Below, piece by piece: positions 11,783 to 22,734 of a stretch of 64,000 nucleotides of DNA. Position 1 is the stretch's first letter. The number at the start of each line of letters is the position of its first letter. The position numbers were made by a program, and so were the translations under genes. The DNA is from Epiperipatus broadwayi. Lineage: Eukaryota > Onychophora > Udeonychophora > Euonychophora > Peripatidae. The DNA lies in assembly GCA_028023455.1 (NCBI GenBank), contig JAQFVV010006238.1, positions 3,542,572 to 3,606,571 of the forward strand, written 5' to 3'. The notes under the pieces were generated by a model. The model made no database searches, had not been told where the DNA came from, and saw nothing but the letters and a program-made list of their open reading frames with translations.

Positions 11783-12107
11783 CAACTAAAATACCATCAT
11801 TACAAACAAACCTTCAAGATCAAGTATGATATCTTCAAGACTATGTGGGTTACCTTGAATTCAAACCTTAGGGTTTTATTTTAGGATATTAGTTTGAATA
11901 GTATGAAAGAGTAAAAAAATAGCGTCTTTAGTACCAGCTTTGAATTGTGGTTTTGGGATTAAAGCCAAAGTCAAAAACTGATCTGGATATAGGAATTTCA
12001 AATCATTATAATGTCTGCCATCCATTAAGTATTCACATTTTCAGTAGACAGTCCTAACGTAGAATAAAAATACTTGATCTAGGAAACATGAATAAGTATA
12101 TGAAAAG

Positions 12108-12177
12108 ATACATTTTATCCAAACCACTTCAAACACTTTTTAGCAAAACTCTTTATTTGTACATATACATACACCTA
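12108..12177 (-). repeat. Truncated copy of family F4
   Basis: About 70 bp matching the arm of the 46.4 kb foldback, from the TTATCCAAACC block to ACACCTA. In the ribozyme-sense direction (minus) the copy begins within two bases of the place where the F4 ribozyme would cut, and it lacks the ribozyme core itself. Confidence 0.65.
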
Positions 12178-13082
12178 ATTTGTAGTGCATAAAGCAGCAA
12201 ATATGTTAAGTATTTAAAACGAAGAGATCACTTTATGAAGCAAAGGTGTAGATATTTAAAAAGGTGAATTATTTAAAACATTTAAATATGGATTTAAAGA
12301 AATGGAAAATAAAAGTAAAAAAATAAAGTTAGGAAAGATATAGCATGGAAGAGCTAATAACTGAGTATTGTAAATTACAAAACAAATGGTAGAAAGAGAT
12401 ATAGAAGCCAACATATAAAGGCTTATTAATAATATAGGTAGACAGTCTAGCATAATGGAAGAGTGACAGATTTAATAGGTAAAAGATTTTTAAATTAAAG
12501 CTCAACTTATGATTTCTGATGCTGGAATACCAAGAGCTACTGAACATCTAATCATTGGATTACTTTTATATCCTATTATTTAACTTAGTAGTTTTTTAGT
12601 TTTTCTGTCTAGATAAAATCTTATAACCCTATATTTATTCAATTCCTAATTGCTAACCTAGTTGAAACTTTGCACACTTGTATTCCCATCTATACTTTTC
12701 ACAGTTTGTAAACAATTTTAGCAAAATATAATGAAAAAAATTAATTTTTCAGTTCTATATACAATATTGAAGCACTGTGTAATTAAAACTTTCAAGATTC
12801 ATTAGTGTTATATATATAAAATTAAAAATAGAAAATGCTTTTTTAAAATAATGAAATGCTTTTATTCACATAAATGCATTAAAAATTTAAAAAATAATTT
12901 TTTTCCAGTTTTCACAAATAAATGTGAAGCGACCACATTAAAAAATATTCTTACATACATAGATATGAAATATACTTTTTCATATTCATACTATCAAAAT
13001 GAAAAAGAATATTAAATCAAACATGTTAAATTGTAATTCTTTCTTGATAGAAAGTCCAAAAAAACTGATAGACAATGAAATT

Positions 13083-13134
13083 AAAACTATAACTAAACAT
13101 GTGTGATCAAAACTATAACTAAACATGTGTGATC
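13083..13134. repeat. Two tandem 26 bp units
   Basis: An exact duplication of a 26 bp unit ending ACATGTGTGATC (13,083-13,108 and 13,109-13,134). A recent local duplication. Confidence 0.85.
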
Positions 13135-13302
13135 AGTGTTTTTATATGAGAAAGCAGAAAAAAATTTTTTTTTTACTATGTTCCCTTCAAATTTTTTTTT
13201 TTAATTTTATACAATGATGTAGCTTGAATTCCAGAGACAATAGAATGAATTATATTACAGATGTGATAAACAATGGTAAAATTCCAACAATAATAAACAA
13301 AA

Positions 13303-13379
13303 CATCACATGATCACTATTTCATACTAGCACAAGATGGCACTACTATATGGAGAGTTTTGCTTTGTTTTGAATTGTTT
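13303..13379 (-). mobile_element. Minimal R1 derivative (termini only) with TSD
   Basis: A 77 bp insertion consisting of one R1 terminus (CATCACATGATCAC) joined to the other (GGAGAGTTTTGC), with the ribozyme-bearing centre missing. The flanks AATAATAAACAAAA (13,289-13,302) and AATAATGAACAAAA (13,380-13,393) form a 14 bp TSD with one mismatch. The layout matches the insertion at 35,110-35,180. Confidence 0.65.
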
Positions 13380-13636
13380 AATAATGAACAAAATTACTTA
13401 GAACTCGCTCAAGAAAAAGTGGGGGTGGAGAGGTGGAGTAATGTTTTCAGGGGAGGGGGGTAGTGGTTTACAATGATAAATAATATTTAGATATTAAAAA
13501 AAAAAATCTTATTTGCAGATATATAATTTAAGTCTAGAACGATTCCCTCCATTAAAATATTTATTTATTTTGACTGAGATTTCGCTTAAAAAAAGTACTT
13601 AAGAAAATAAAATTTATTGCATTATATGTATTTTAC

Positions 13637-14432
13637 TTTTTACAGCAGTGCTGCAAGAAGTATTTTGTGGATTAAAATGAGAAGCTAAAGGAGTGAAAGT
13701 AAATGGAGATTATTTAAGTCATTTAGATTTTGTAGTTGTTTTTGCAAATAATGCTTTAAATGTTAAAAAGACTAAAGTAATGTTTAATGAATTTTCTCAA
13801 CATATGATAATAAAGATTGATTATGATGAGTTAGAAGAAGTTAACAGTTACAAATACCTGGGTCAAATTATTAATACAGATGGAAACATAATGGATGAAA
13901 TTAATTATAGAATTAAACTTGGTTGGAATGCTTTTGATAGAAATAATTTGATACTAAAAGAAAATATGCCTATGTGTTTGAAAAGGAAGGTTTTTAATAA
14001 ATGTATTTTACCAGTTCTTACTTATGGATCTGAGACTTGGACACTTAATAGAAGAACAATACAAAGACTTCAGACCACTCAAAAAAGTATGGAGAGATGC
14101 ATGTTGGGAGTAACAAGAAGAGATCAAAAACACAATATATGGGTAAGAGAACAAACAGGTGTTACTGACCTCATTGAAAAAATTAAAAGATTGAAATGGA
14201 GTTGGGCTGAATATATTGCTAGAAGAGATGATAATAGATGGACATTTAAAATCTTAAACTGGATTCCAAGAGATTGTAAAAGACCCAGAAAGAGACCACA
14301 TGTGAGATGGATGGATGAAATAAGAAAATGTGCAGGGGTGGAGAAGAGAAGCTAAAGATCAGAAATGGATTGAACTTGCAGAGACCTTCATCCTGCAGTG
14401 GATTGATAATAGTTGTTGATGATGATGATGAT
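13637..14432 (+). mobile_element. RTE-type non-LTR retrotransposon, 5'-truncated
   Basis: The open frame 13,693-14,355 (220 codons) encodes the C-terminal half of an RTE-like endonuclease/reverse transcriptase: YKYLGQIINTDG, FNKCILPVLTYGSETW, a VTDLIEKIKRLKWSWAEYIA segment and RPHVRWMDEI. These are hallmarks of the region after the RT catalytic core in RTE-1-like proteins. Sequence from about 13,640 adds an earlier piece (LQEVFCGLK) interrupted by a stop. The catalytic domains are missing, so the copy is a 5' truncation. It ends with the conserved CATCCTGCAGTGGATTGATA block and a (GAT)n tail (14,415-14,432). This is the best-preserved 3' half of the family here. Confidence 0.85.
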
Positions 14433-14863
14433 GTATTTTACTAAATTAGTACTTATACTGTGTAAATAAGTACTTATTCATTATTATTTATAAATTATAA
14501 ATATGACTGATGTGTTTGATTACATTTTTAGTATGTCTCTGTTAGAATAAGCTACAAATACTCATTTGCATTCATAAAAGTAAGAACGTTTTAGTAAAGA
14601 CACAGCAGTAGAGAGAGAAAGTAGAAGTCTCCAATGAAGTTGTAGTCAAAGCAGTCAATGAATAATAGAAAAGAAAACAGTTAATTCCTAAATTGTGCTG
14701 ACCACAGCAAGGCATAAATGCATTAGTGTTGTTTTGTTACCTTAGAAAGAAAGATACATACTGTTGAATAATGTGTGTATGCAACGAGTTGTTCTTCATC
14801 AGTGAAAAAAAAAACAAACAAACTGAAAAATGGTGGTGGTAATTGGTTTAAACCCAGGGTTCG

Positions 14864-16228
14864 ATGCAAATAATTCAGACTCTTGGAAAAATTATGTGTC
14901 GCATGCTGAGTATTATGGTGATCAACAAGATAGAGGAAGATCATCTTAGCTTCCACACTTCTCCATTTTGTAGGACAGGAAGAAACCCAGCTAAAGGATT
15001 CATGGACCCAAAGTATCCAGAGGACATTCCATATGGAGAACTTTTACACATTCTAAATGCTTATTTTGCCCTGAAACTTGTAAAATGGACAGCACGGCTT
15101 AGTCTATGAAATAGAAAACAGTTGCCTCAGATAAAATATGCTGATTATAATTTAGCCTTACATAGATTGGTTAGAGATTGTGATTTTGGCCCAGAGATAA
15201 ATGATTCCTTGCTGGAGCAGTTTTTATATGGTATGTTCAGTGATAATTTCAGTAAAACGGTACTAAGTGATCTGGATTTAACCTACAATGTGGCCATAGA
15301 GAAGAGCATAATTCAGGAGACCTTTGAAAAGGATTTTGTTTGCCAAAGAAAAACCTAAAGATGTTTGAATTTCCGATACACATAAGAAAAAATACTAAAG
15401 ATGTTTGAATTTCCGATACACAAAAGAAAAAATACAAATGTGTTATTGTTGTGGGAAAGCCAGACATGTAAAAATAAACTGTAAGCAGAAGGAAAAAATA
15501 TGCAGAGTTTGTGACATTAGAGGTCACTTAGCTATCATGTGTCATTTTAAAAATCAAAAAACAAGAAAAAAACAAATTACAAATTTGGGAGAGAATCAGA
15601 GTACAAGGGATTAGTAATAAAGAGTATAAATATTAAAACAACAGATCATATACCTTTTGAAGCATGAGTCTGTGATAAATGGTTAACAATAGAAGTTGAT
15701 TGTGGAACAGGTGTCCTTAATGTCATACAAAGTTTGGAATGCGGATTACTGAAAGTCATAAACAAAAATTTGTATTAAAAAAGACAGATGAGATTGTAAC
15801 TGATATAAATGAAAATAAAGTTGATATTCATGGCATAGTATAGTTCCAGTAAAGTTGAACTTTAGGTAGAGATCCTTTATACTGAACATAATAAATAAAG
15901 ATGTAAAACCATTACTGGGTAAAATTGGTTTGAATTTTTAATTATAAGAATAAGAATAAATATATTAAAGATGGTTCACATGGAAACCCTTATGAAAAGA
16001 AGATACCCAGAACTTTTGAGACCTGGATTGGTAGAATTAAGAATGAGACCAGTAAATGTGGAATTAATAAGTAATGTGCAACTGATTATTTGCAAACCTC
16101 AAAAAATTCCATTTGCTTTAAGAGACAAAATGGAAAAAGCCTTAAATGAACTAGTTGCTAAAGGGGTTTTAATGCCGACAAAAGATTTGTCATGGGCTAT
16201 GCTAATAGTTACGGTTTATTTATTATGA
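14864..16228 (+). mobile_element. Ty3/Gypsy-type LTR retrotransposon remnant (gag to start of RT)
   Basis: In order: a gag-like region at 15,122-15,358 (HRLVRDCDFG, LEQFLYGMFSDNF); two CCHC zinc knuckles at 15,441-15,482 (CYCCGKARHVKINC) and 15,501-15,542 (CRVCDIRGHLAIMC), each C-x2-C-x4-H-x4-C; a protease-like patch at about 15,681-15,730 where the catalytic D-[ST]-G reads DCG; and the start of pol at 15,971-16,228 (ICKPQKIPFALRDKMEK, then LVAKGVLMP), typical of the N-terminal RT of Gypsy elements. Stops and frame changes split these pieces. No RT catalytic core, RNase H, integrase or LTR is visible, so the element is dead and truncated. Confidence 0.8.
15358..15435 (+). repeat. 39 bp tandem duplication inside Gypsy gag
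   Basis: Two nearly identical copies (one mismatch) of a unit containing GATGTTTGAATTTCCGATAC, just before the zinc knuckles. Probably replication slippage in the remnant, or an inherited linker duplication. Confidence 0.8.
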
Positions 16229-16229
16229 C

Positions 16230-16740
16230 AAGTTGCTCAGATAGTTAGATTACTTTTGAACTACAAAATCACAGGCAGGGCACATTTTTATTTTTTTAAT
16301 TATATGTTAATGACTCAAGAGAACAAATGACATTTTAGCAACCTGCATTCAATCTTTTAACTTAGAACTAGAATGACACATGACCTTCTAAACAAATAAT
16401 ACATGCTTAAATAAAGAAATAAAAGGTGCTCAGTGGCTGATTTTGTCAATCACATGCGCACTGATTAACTGACTTTACTATTAAACAATTAATAAAATCA
16501 TTTTCTCAGACAATCATTGTGGTACTAAAATGTCACGTGATACCTAAACAACTATTACATAATACATAAAGGTACTTACGAGTTACAGCTGCTACGAAAT
16601 ATGTTATACATATAAAGTTGTATTGTTTTAATTTTATTTTTATCATTATAGATATTATTTAGATTTTTATAATAATAAAAAAAAATTACTAAAAAACATT
16701 GGATGCATGCTATTATGTGTGAAGTATATGTGTGAAAATA
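16230..16740. other. No feature recognised
   Basis: AT-rich sequence after the abrupt end of the Gypsy remnant. No downstream pol sequence or LTR seen. Confidence 0.4.
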
Positions 16741-16746
16741 TGGTAA

Positions 16747-16858
16747 ATTTTTTTTTCATATGTCATAGCATCGGCTGGGACGCGAACCCACAACCGTCTG
16801 CAACCAACTGCTTGCTTGCAAAGTTGCTGCGAGGACCTCTCAGCTAATATCGCTTGAC
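16747..16858 (-). mobile_element. tRNA-derived SINE (family S1), with TSD
   Basis: A 112 bp insertion flanked by AATATGGTAA (16,737-16,746 and 16,859-16,868). On the minus strand it has AGCTGAGAGGT (A-box region), a GCTGC...GCAGT-like arm and GGTTCGCGTCC (B box), ending in a T/A-rich tail. Same family and almost the same length as the 49.4 kb copy. Confidence 0.75.
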
Positions 16859-16869
16859 AATATGGTAAT

Positions 16870-17920
16870 TAGTCATGGCATTTTTAAATATATTGGAGTT
16901 TCAATTAGAATGCAAACTATCAACTTTCATGGATATGAATTTTTATTTTTAATTCATAATTATTTAACAAAAGAGAGAGAGAGAAAGAGAGAGAGAAAAA
17001 TAGAACAAAAAAATCTTAGAAATATCCTGTAAAAACAGACAAGACAATGGAAGCTAGTAATTTTACTCTTTAGTAAAGTATCATAATTTTTTTATAGATA
17101 TGTATTAATTTTGCTTTATTAAAATTCAATAAGTATATGCAATAATAATTATGAGTATATGCAATAATAATTATGATTATAATTAGTATTTTTTTTTTAA
17201 AAAAAGCTGTTACAAAAAATATATATATATATTAAAAAAAGATAATATGTAGGATATTTCATGATGGTTCTAACCTGTAGTACCTATGTAAATATTAAAA
17301 AAAACCATTTTTTTTAAATTTAAAAAATAAAGAATAAAAATTGTATTATTATTATTAATTTAAGAGTCAATTAAAAGAAGGAATTCTTAGTAATCAAACA
17401 ATATTAATAGCATTAGCAAGTAAAGAATAATGAATAATTTATTAACAAATAAATGTAGTAAAGATAATATCAAAAGAAATTCTTTTTTAAATAGTATCTA
17501 AGTATATTTCTAACAGTTAACAGCTTATTAAAATAATTTATACATTATATAATTACTAGGGGCTGTTGTACTTAAGCTTTAAAAAATGTAGTTATTTAAG
17601 GTTTATAAGAAAATTTAACAAAATAAAATTGATAAAAAAAATCACATGGTTTCCAGTGCTGCCTGTGACAGTTTCTTCATTATTAAGTTTTTCCATACCC
17701 CGATATTGTTCACAACAAATTGAATTAATACCTTAGATTATCTAGATAAAAAACATTTTTGTTAACTTAAAGTGAGTCCTGACTTGATACCTGCCTACAT
17801 AAATAATGTTCGCATTTATAACCAGATCAGTAAATATTCTGGTATTATTTTTTTTATTAATTAAATAAAGTTTTGAATGAAAGCATGATATAAAAACAAT
17901 TTTCCATTTCAAATTATGCT
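16870..17920. other. AT-rich spacer with simple repeats
   Basis: Contains a GA-rich microsatellite (about 16,972-16,998) and a short tandem duplication around GTATATGCAATAATAATTAT (17,131-17,175). No coding sequence recognised. Confidence 0.5.
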
Positions 17921-18467
17921 TAATTTAAAACAGGCAAAACTCTCCATACAGTATTGCCACTCAGTGCAAGCCAGAGTAATCAATGGATGCCAGAAGACTT
18001 GTGCATAAAATCCCTATCTAATGCCTACTCATCCAATATCCCCAGACTAGTTTCTGGTTTGTGGCCTTTATCAGTGAGGAGCCTTGGATCTGAGAGCACT
18101 GCACCTAGATCTTAGGATCTAACGCAACACTCCAGCAGCCACCTTTTATCTCTACTTAACTACAAAATTTAAGAGAATAAAATTGAAAACATTAATATTT
18201 TCAATCCAAGCTCATTAGCTTATATAGTCATATAGGTCTGAACTCAGTTCTGTTCCCATACATTTTGGTGTCTTTAGTTCTTTAATAACCATAGCCACCA
18301 CTATCCTATTAGGCAGGATGAGTAGACACTAGATGAAATTTTATGCACAGCCTTCTGGCATCCATTGATTACTCTGGTTTGCAATGAGTGGCAATACTGT
18401 ATGGAGAGTTTTGCCTGTTTTAATAACAGTTATAAGCAAGAAATGGTGATCATGTGATGTTTATTGG
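17921..18467 (-). mobile_element. Long R1 element with 11 bp TSD
   Basis: A 547 bp insertion flanked by CAAATTATGCT (17,910-17,920 and 18,468-18,478). One end is AAAACAGGCAAAACTCTCC, the other TGTGATGTTTATTGG. The outer ~100 bp of the left side recur inverted near the right end, so the unit is partly self-complementary. The ribozyme (minus, 18,039-18,080) keeps stem I, the GGCC hairpin side, GAAAC and GUC, but the core reads CUGAUAA, which should inactivate it. Confidence 0.8.
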
Positions 18468-18479
18468 CAAATTATGCTC

Positions 18480-19480
18480 ATGGTCTATATCTTGCAGATT
18501 AAGAAATAATAATAACTTAATATCTTCATATTTATTTCTAAGTTCTTGTACTTAGAATTGATATTTCAGAGCACATTTAAGGTTGATCGAAACATTTATA
18601 AAATATAATATAGATAATGGAATGATTACTCAATAGAATATAACAACTCAGCAATACAATAAATTGATAAATAGCTAACACTAAAACTTGCTTAGAATTT
18701 TTCCAATCTTAAGAAATTTAAAATAATTAATATTTTCAGTATAATATATTACAAACACATAAATATATATACTATATCCAATTGCTACAATTTGAACTAA
18801 TAATAGATAATCTCTAGCCTAATAAAAGATTAGCAATAATTATTAATCTATTTATCTGAAGTGGATGGTTTTAAAGATGTGAGTATTGATAGTTAAATAA
18901 TTTTAGATCACGATGAAATAATTTGATATTAATAAAATTGAACAAATGAAGATATGTAAGAGATTACGACCTGGAAGTGAAGAATGTTGGTTCAAAAGGA
19001 AATGCATCTTGAAATCATTTATTGTTTTCAGGTGTTTTTATTCACATGTTTCCAAAAAAGTGTGATTGAAGAAAAGTTTTAAGTATATCTAAAAAAAAAA
19101 CATTCTGGTGAAATGCTTTTGTATTTAACTTTTGAACAGCGAAATATTTTAGAAAAAATAGATGCAGTAGTTTAGAGGGTGCTCTCAAATGAACGATAGT
19201 CAGGGTACTGCATTTGAAAATTAATAAGCCACACTCATAAAAAAGTAACTTGAGTTTTGAACAATAAAGATAGTTTCACAAAAGAGATTATTAAAGATAA
19301 TGCCACGATGAGTTGGTCGATTAAATATCATAACCAATTGCCAAAATTTCTCTACAACGTAATGAAAGTAATGTTTTACAACAGTGATCTTTAGTCAGAA
19401 TTATTCTGTTATTTTTATTTATCAAATATAAAACAATATATCAATCCCATTAACTTTAAATATGAAAAGTCGTGTCCATT
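18480..19480. other. No feature recognised
   Basis: AT-rich spacer between R1 insertions. No coding or RNA feature seen. Confidence 0.4.
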
Positions 19481-19487
19481 ATAACTA

Positions 19488-19791
19488 TGATTAAAACAGG
19501 CAAAACTCTCCTTACAGTATTGCCACTCAGGGCAAGCCAGAAGGCTTGTGCATAAAATCCCCATCTAGTGCCTACTCATCCAATATCCCCAAACTAGTTT
19601 CTGGCTTGTGGTCTTCGTCAGTGGAAAGCTTTGGATCTGAGAGCACTGCACCTAGATCTTAGGATCTAATGCAACCCTCCAACAGCCATTTTTTTATCTC
19701 TACTTAACTACAAAACTATGATTCTTAAATTGAAAACACAATAATATTTTCAATCCAAGCTCATGAGCTTATCATGTGATGTTTATTGACT
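19488..19791 (-). mobile_element. R1 element with 10 bp TSD
   Basis: A 304 bp insertion between copies of ATTATAACTA (19,478-19,487 and 19,792-19,801). It has the same termini as the 17.9 kb copy but a shortened right side. The ribozyme (minus, about 19,586-19,627) has an intact CUGACGA and GAAAC; the cleavage triplet is GUU instead of GUC, and stem I and stem II carry substitutions. Confidence 0.75.
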
Positions 19792-20440
19792 ATTATAACT
19801 ACAAGTTTTATTGAAAAAGAAAGAATACAAACTGTCAGCGAGTCAAAAACATATAAATGTAGCGGAAAAAAGGATATAAGTACATTTGCATTTCAAGGTC
19901 ATCATAACAGAGTTTACAAGTATTAAAAGAACTAAATATGAATCCAGTTATTGGATAATTTTTGAATAAAATTATATGTAAAGCATATAATATCAAAATT
20001 TTAAACACCCTACTATCTCCATTTTTCCCCTCAAAATTATATGCTTTATTATACAATACACTTCTGTCAAGCTGAAAAATAATTGTTTACTTAAAAAAAA
20101 AAAAGAATGTGGACATAAATACGACTATAAAAAAACTCATATGATCCATTAAAGGTGTTGACAAAGCTCACTATCATGAAAAGATTAAATTTTATATTTT
20201 TAATAATTATCTGAAGGTTTGTGATAGGCTATCTGATTAGAACATTATTTTAAATTCAGTATTCATAAATATGAAAATCATTAAGCATCACATGATCACA
20301 TTTCCTATACTAGCACATTAATTGTTGATAAACAGAGCGAAACTCTCCATACAGTATTGCCACCTGTGCTAAACAGAATAATCAATGGATGCCAGAAGGC
20401 TTGTGCATAAAATCCCTATCTAATGCCTACTCATCCAATA

Positions 20441-20482
20441 TCCCCAGACTAGTTTCTGGCTTGTGGCCTTCGTCAGTGAGGA
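20441..20482 (-). ncRNA. Hammerhead-like ribozyme, R1 unit A
   Basis: Stem I UCCUCA/UGGGGA (one G-U), core CUGACGA, stem II GGC-CACAA-GCC preceded by an A-A mismatch, GAAAC, two-base loop UA, and GUC as cleavage triplet. The short stem III (AC/GU) is of the newt and schistosome kind, which often acts as dimers. Unit B (20,897-20,938) and unit D (21,694-21,735) read the same. Confidence 0.7.
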
Positions 20483-20896
20483 GCTTTGGATCTGAGAGCA
20501 CTGCATCTAGATCTTAGAATCTAATGCAACCCTCTAGCAACCACCTTTTATCTCTACTTAACTACAAAACTATGAGAATGAAATTGAAAACACAAAAAAT
20601 ATTTTCAATCTAAGCTCAAAAGCTTATACAGTCATATGGGTCTGAACTCAGTTCAGTACCCATACATTTTGGTGTCTTTGGCTCTTTTATAACCATAGCC
20701 ACCACTATCCTATTAGGCAGGATTGGTGTTAAACCATTAAGCATCACATGATCACATTTCCTATACTAGCACATTAATTGTTGATAAACAGAGCAAAACT
20801 CTCCATACAGTATTGCCACCTGTGCTAAACAGAGTAATCAATGGATGCCAGAAGGCTTGTGCATAAAATCCCTATCTAATGCCCACTCATCCAATA

Positions 20897-20938
20897 TCCC
20901 CAGACTAGTTTCTGGCTTGTGGCCTTCGTCAGTGAGGA
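20897..20938 (-). ncRNA. Hammerhead-like ribozyme, R1 unit B
   Basis: Same helices and core as unit A, 456 bp downstream in direct orientation. Confidence 0.7.
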
Positions 20939-21693
20939 GCTTTGGCTCTGAGAGCACTGCATCTAGATCTTAGGATCTAATGCAACCCTCTAGCAACCAC
21001 CTTTTATCTCTACTTAACTACAAAACTATGAGAATGAAATTGAAAACACAAAAAATATTTTCAATCTAAGCTCAATAGCTTATATAGTCATATGGGTCTG
21101 AACTCAGTTCAGTACCCATACATTTTGGTGTCTTTGGCTCTTTTACAACCATAGCCATCACTATCCTATTAGGCAGGATTGCTGTTAAACCATTAAGCTT
21201 AATGGTGTTAAACCATTAAGCATCTCAGATCCAAAGCTCCTCACTGACGAAGGTCACAAGCCAAAAACTAGTCTGGGGATATTGGATGAGTAGGCATTAG
21301 ATAGGGATTTTATGCACAAGCCTTCTGGCATCCATTGATTACTCTGTTTAGCACAGGTGGCAATACTGTATGGAGAGTTTTGCTCTGTTTATCAACAATT
21401 AATGTGCTAGTATAGGAAATGTGATCATGTGATGCTTAATGGTTTAACACCAATCCTGCCTAATAGGATAGTGGTGGCTATGGTTGTAAAAAAGCCAAAG
21501 ACACCAAAATGTATGAGTACTGAACTGAGTTCAGACCCATATGATTATATAAGCTATTGAGCTTAGATTGAAAATATTTTTTGTGTTTTCAATTTCATTC
21601 TCATAGTTTTGTAGTTAAGTAGAGATAAAAGGTGGTTGCTAGAGGGTTGCATTAGATCCTAAGATCTAGATGCAGTGCTCTCAGATCCAAAGC

Positions 21694-21735
21694 TCCTCAC
21701 TGACGAAGGCCACAAGCCAGAAACTAGTCTGGGGA
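21694..21735 (+). ncRNA. Hammerhead-like ribozyme, R1 unit D
   Basis: Intact core and helices on the plus strand. Its partner in unit C (21,238-21,279) has lost the G of GAAA. Confidence 0.7.
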
Positions 21736-22148
21736 TATTGGATGAGTAGGCATTAGATAGGGATTTTATGCACAAGCCTTCTGGCATCCATTGATTACTC
21801 TGTTTAGCACATGTGGCAATACTGTATGGAGAGTTTTGCTCTGTTTATCAAATATGAAAATCACTAATTGTTAGCATTACTAGTACTAGTCAGGCTACTT
21901 GAAGAAGAGAATAATGCCAATTCAAACAGATGTATATTATTATTAGAAATTGAATATTATTTGACGAAGTATAAATAAAATATGATTTTTTCCAAAAAAT
22001 ATTTAATAATTCAAGTAGATGATAGAATAATCCATATAACTATAAGTAAAATACTACTATCATAAATCTTCATTTAAATCAATCTACTCTTAAGTATTGA
22101 GGTTTGTTGGTGTCTTTCATTGATAGCTTAAGACCTTTAATAGTAATA

Positions 22149-22443
22149 TTCATATTTTCATATATATTGCTTATAATCACTCCTGTAATATGCACTTTAA
22201 TGCAAAAAAAAAATTCAATAAAACTTCTTTATTTTCCTGACAGTTTTGACTGTCCAGCAGTCTTCATCAGAGCTTCTCAATTTCCTCTATATTTTAAAAG
22301 GTAGAGGAAATTGAGAAGCTCTGATGAAGACTGCTGGACAATCGAAACTGTCAGGAAAATAAAGAAGTTTTATTGAAATTTTTTTTTTTGCATTAAAGTG
22401 TATATGAGAGGAGTTATTATACCAATATATATGAATATATGAA
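22149..22443. repeat. Foldback family F3 with hammerhead-like cores
   Basis: Two ~140 bp arms around a short loop near 22,294-22,300. Each arm carries CTGATGA, one A, a GACTG/CAGTC hairpin and GAAAC followed by TGTC. The right arm (plus, 22,321-22,348) keeps GAAA but has a C-A mismatch in the hairpin. The left arm (minus, 22,243-22,270) keeps the hairpin but reads AAAA. AATAAA follows the core in both arms. Stem I pairing is poor. Confidence 0.65.
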
Positions 22444-22734
22444 GAAATGCAAAGAAAGTAAAGAAGAATAAGATAATATAATTCTAATATTCATATTTGC
22501 TATTAGAATATTTTTATCTTGATTGTCTTATTAAAGTTTTGAAATACATCAAATTTTAAACACTCTACCAGAAACTATCTCTTTACAATGACCAGATTAA
22601 CTTTTTTTGAATCCAAATCAGAATTGAGCCTGGACCTTTTATTCATTATCAAATTAACATTGATGGTGAATATACATTTTGATATTAAATTTGATCTTTA
22701 TCTGTAAATTACAGTATGATTAGTCGGCTTAAAA

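Larger units (their letters stand above)
20281..21849. mobile_element. R1 inverted dimer-of-dimers: one 1.57 kb insertion with 14 bp TSD
   Basis: The block is flanked by AAATATGAAAATCA at 20,267-20,280 and 21,850-21,863. Inside are four R1 units. Two direct units (A, B) carry ribozymes on the minus strand at 20,441-20,482 and 20,897-20,938. Two inverted units (C partial, D) carry them on the plus strand at 21,238-21,279 and 21,694-21,735. Ribozyme spacing is 456 bp in both pairs. The turn-round point lies at about 21,190-21,230, where the TTAAACCATTAAG terminus is repeated. A, B and D have intact cores; C has AAAA in place of GAAA. The single outer TSD shows that the whole multimer entered as one event. 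Confidence 0.85.

Noticed and set aside
14785-14810. Complement of CACTGATGAAGAACAACTCG as a ribozyme core
   Set aside because: No following GAAA and no stem II.
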